Shown: positions 5,719-6,454 of the stretch, in pieces | How the letters are laid out: the number at the start of each line of letters is the position of its first letter | Numbering within the stretch: position 1 is the first letter of the stretch | DNA from: Azoarcus sp. | Lineage (GTDB): Bacteria > Pseudomonadota > Gammaproteobacteria > Burkholderiales > Rhodocyclaceae | Assembly (NCBI GenBank): GCA_031268685.1 | Contig: JAIRWW010000171.1 | Span: forward strand, 1 to 6,454 | Reading direction: 5' to 3' | DNA length: 6,454 nucleotides | Translations under genes and position numbers: made by a program | The notes under the pieces: model-generated | What the model was told of the DNA's origin: nothing | Database searches by the model: none | Seen by the model: the letters and a program-made list of their open reading frames with translations, nothing else

Positions 5719-5794
5719 TTCCCTCGCAATGATTGCAAAAGAAAGCAGTTTATCGAGAGGCTTCATAAGAGATGCGAATAAAAAGTCATGTCAA
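5719..5794 (-). promoter_or_regulatory. promoter and leader of the ABC importer operon
   Basis: Read on the - strand, TTGACA (5794-5789) is followed after 18 bases by TCTTAT (5770-5765), a full-consensus -35 with a 4-of-6 -10 box. Transcription would start near 5757, leaving a leader of about 43 bases. The leader holds a perfect 11-bp dyad, GCAATGATTGC (5726-5736), directly before the ribosome-binding site GAGGGAA (5725-5719). Upstream (5803-5834) is AT-rich with TAAGC repeated at 5803 and 5811 and GGAATATATATCC at 5822-5834, a plausible activator-binding region. Which regulator binds is not visible. Confidence 0.6.
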
Positions 5795-5903
5795 TAGCTG
5801 TGTAAGCATATAAGCGCTGATGGAATATATATCCCGTCCGTGAATAAAAGCGGCTGGCCGTTTTGGGCGGTTATCCTTTCCACCGAGCGGAAAGCTTGGC
5901 GCG

Positions 5904-5938
5904 AAAAAAAACGGTCCCACTTGCGCGGGACCGTTTTT
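5904..5938 (-). terminator. strong intrinsic terminator of groEL, potentially bidirectional
   Basis: ACGGTCCC (5911-5918) pairs with GGGACCGT (5927-5934) around an 8-base loop, and flanking A and T runs extend the stem to 12 bp. On the - strand it ends in eight T residues (A run at 5904-5911) about 30 bases after the groEL stop. On the + strand the tail is five T residues (5934-5938), so it could also stop rightward transcription. It isolates groEL from the importer operon that follows on the same strand. Confidence 0.92.
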
Positions 5939-5967
5939 CGTTTGGAAAAAGCGTCGTGGAATTGGAA

Positions 5968-6454
5968 TTACATTCCCATGTCGCCCATTCCGCCCATTCC
6001 ACCCATTCCGCCAGGCATTGCGGGGGAGGGTTTGTCTTCCGCCAGTTCGGCTACCATGGCATCGGTCGTGAGGATAAGACCGGCCACGGAAGCGGCGTTT
6101 TGCAGAGCGGAGCGCGTCACCTTGGTGGGATCGAGCACGCCGGTCGCAACCAGGTCGCCGTATTCGCCGGTGGCGGCGTTGTAGCCGAAGTTGCCCTTGC
6201 CCTTCACGACTTCATTGACCACTACGGAAGGTTCTACACCGGCATTGGTGACGATTTCGCGCAATGGCTGTTCCACGGCGCGCAGCACGATCTTGATGCC
6301 GGCGTCTTGGTCGTGGTTGTCGGCCTTCAGCTTGCTCTCCACATTGGCGCGGGCGCGCAGGAGCGCCACGCCGCCGCCGGGGACAATGCCTTCTTCCACC
6401 GCAGCGCGGGTAGCGTGCAGCGCGTCTTCCACGCGGGCCTTCTTTTCCTTCATT
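5968..6454 (-). CDS. groL: 60 kDa chaperonin GroEL, C-terminal part
   Basis: The window holds the last 161 codons of GroEL, the ATP-driven folding chamber subunit of the cytosol. The gene runs off the right edge. The fragment starts at the equivalent of E. coli M389 and contains the catalytic aspartate (equivalent of D398) in [14 protein letters not shown]. The nucleotide-binding GGG follows in VPGGGVALL, and the aspartate of [10 protein letters not shown] matches D495. It thus covers the C-terminal half of the intermediate domain and the C-terminal equatorial domain. The protein ends in the characteristic GGM repeat tail, [15 protein letters not shown]. No frameshift or unusual substitution is visible. 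groES would be expected beyond the right edge. A strong terminator follows the stop codon. Confidence 0.98.
   Translation of the reverse strand, partial: MKEKKARVEDALHATRAAVEEGIVPGGGVALLRARANVESKLKADNHDQDAGIKIVLRAVEQPLREIVTNAGVEPSVVVNEVVKGKGNFGYNAATGEYGDLVATGVLDPTKVTRSALQNAASVAGLILTTDAMVAELAEDKPSPAMPGGMGGMGGMGDMGM

Noticed and set aside
4791..5732. 313-codon open frame on the + strand
   Set aside because: It is the mirror of the binding-protein gene; length comes from the low stop-codon density of GC-rich antisense, and no domain is visible.
5715..5738. Longer start for the binding protein, eight residues upstream
   Set aside because: The ATG at 5714 has GAGGGAA at good spacing, while the longer form would start without one and would place the ribosome-binding site within coding sequence.
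1..6454. CRISPR array, tRNA, rRNA, insertion sequence or toxin-antitoxin genes
   Set aside because: No regularly spaced repeats, tRNA-like folds, transposase motifs or small paired genes were seen on either strand.

Overview
The window looks like chromosomal DNA from a moderately GC-rich proteobacterium, most likely a betaproteobacterium. The S17 protein, the GroEL C-terminus, the sulfonate/nitrate-type ABC transporter and an MtfA homologue all fit this, but the assignment rests on recalled family resemblance and not on a search. All main genes are intact. I see no transposase, integrase, CRISPR array, tRNA or rRNA.

Left edge, + strand (1-628): the last codons of rpmC (L29) overlap the start of rpsQ (S17) by ATGA. 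This is the normal 3' end of the S10 ribosomal protein operon. A GC-rich hairpin follows rpsQ, and the next gene is not rplN, so the S10 and spc operons are separated here. The roughly 300 bases up to the next gene hold that hairpin, a degraded REP-like inverted pair, a 14-bp palindrome and a 10-bp-arm dyad that looks like a repressor site.

Middle (629-2427): an NADPH-type aldo/keto reductase on the + strand has a complete catalytic tetrad. It converges on a - strand mtfA-type zinc metallopeptidase gene with an intact HEFAH motif.

Right half, - strand (2640-5794): a three-gene ABC importer operon is transcribed in the order binding protein, permease, ATPase, from a recognisable promoter at about 5765-5794. 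The binding protein has a twin-arginine signal and four cysteines. The permease carries a long low-complexity N-terminus and probably two extra membrane helices. The ATPase start overlaps the permease stop. The family is SsuABC/TauABC/NrtABC-like, but the substrate cannot be read from sequence.

Right edge, - strand (5904-6454): the C-terminal 30% of groEL, followed by a strong hairpin terminator that separates it from the transporter operon on the same strand.

I found no convincing new multi-gene system. The items most worth checking are the unusual ABC importer (four-cysteine binding protein with an extended permease), the operator-like dyad before the reductase, and the repeat-bearing junction after rpsQ.
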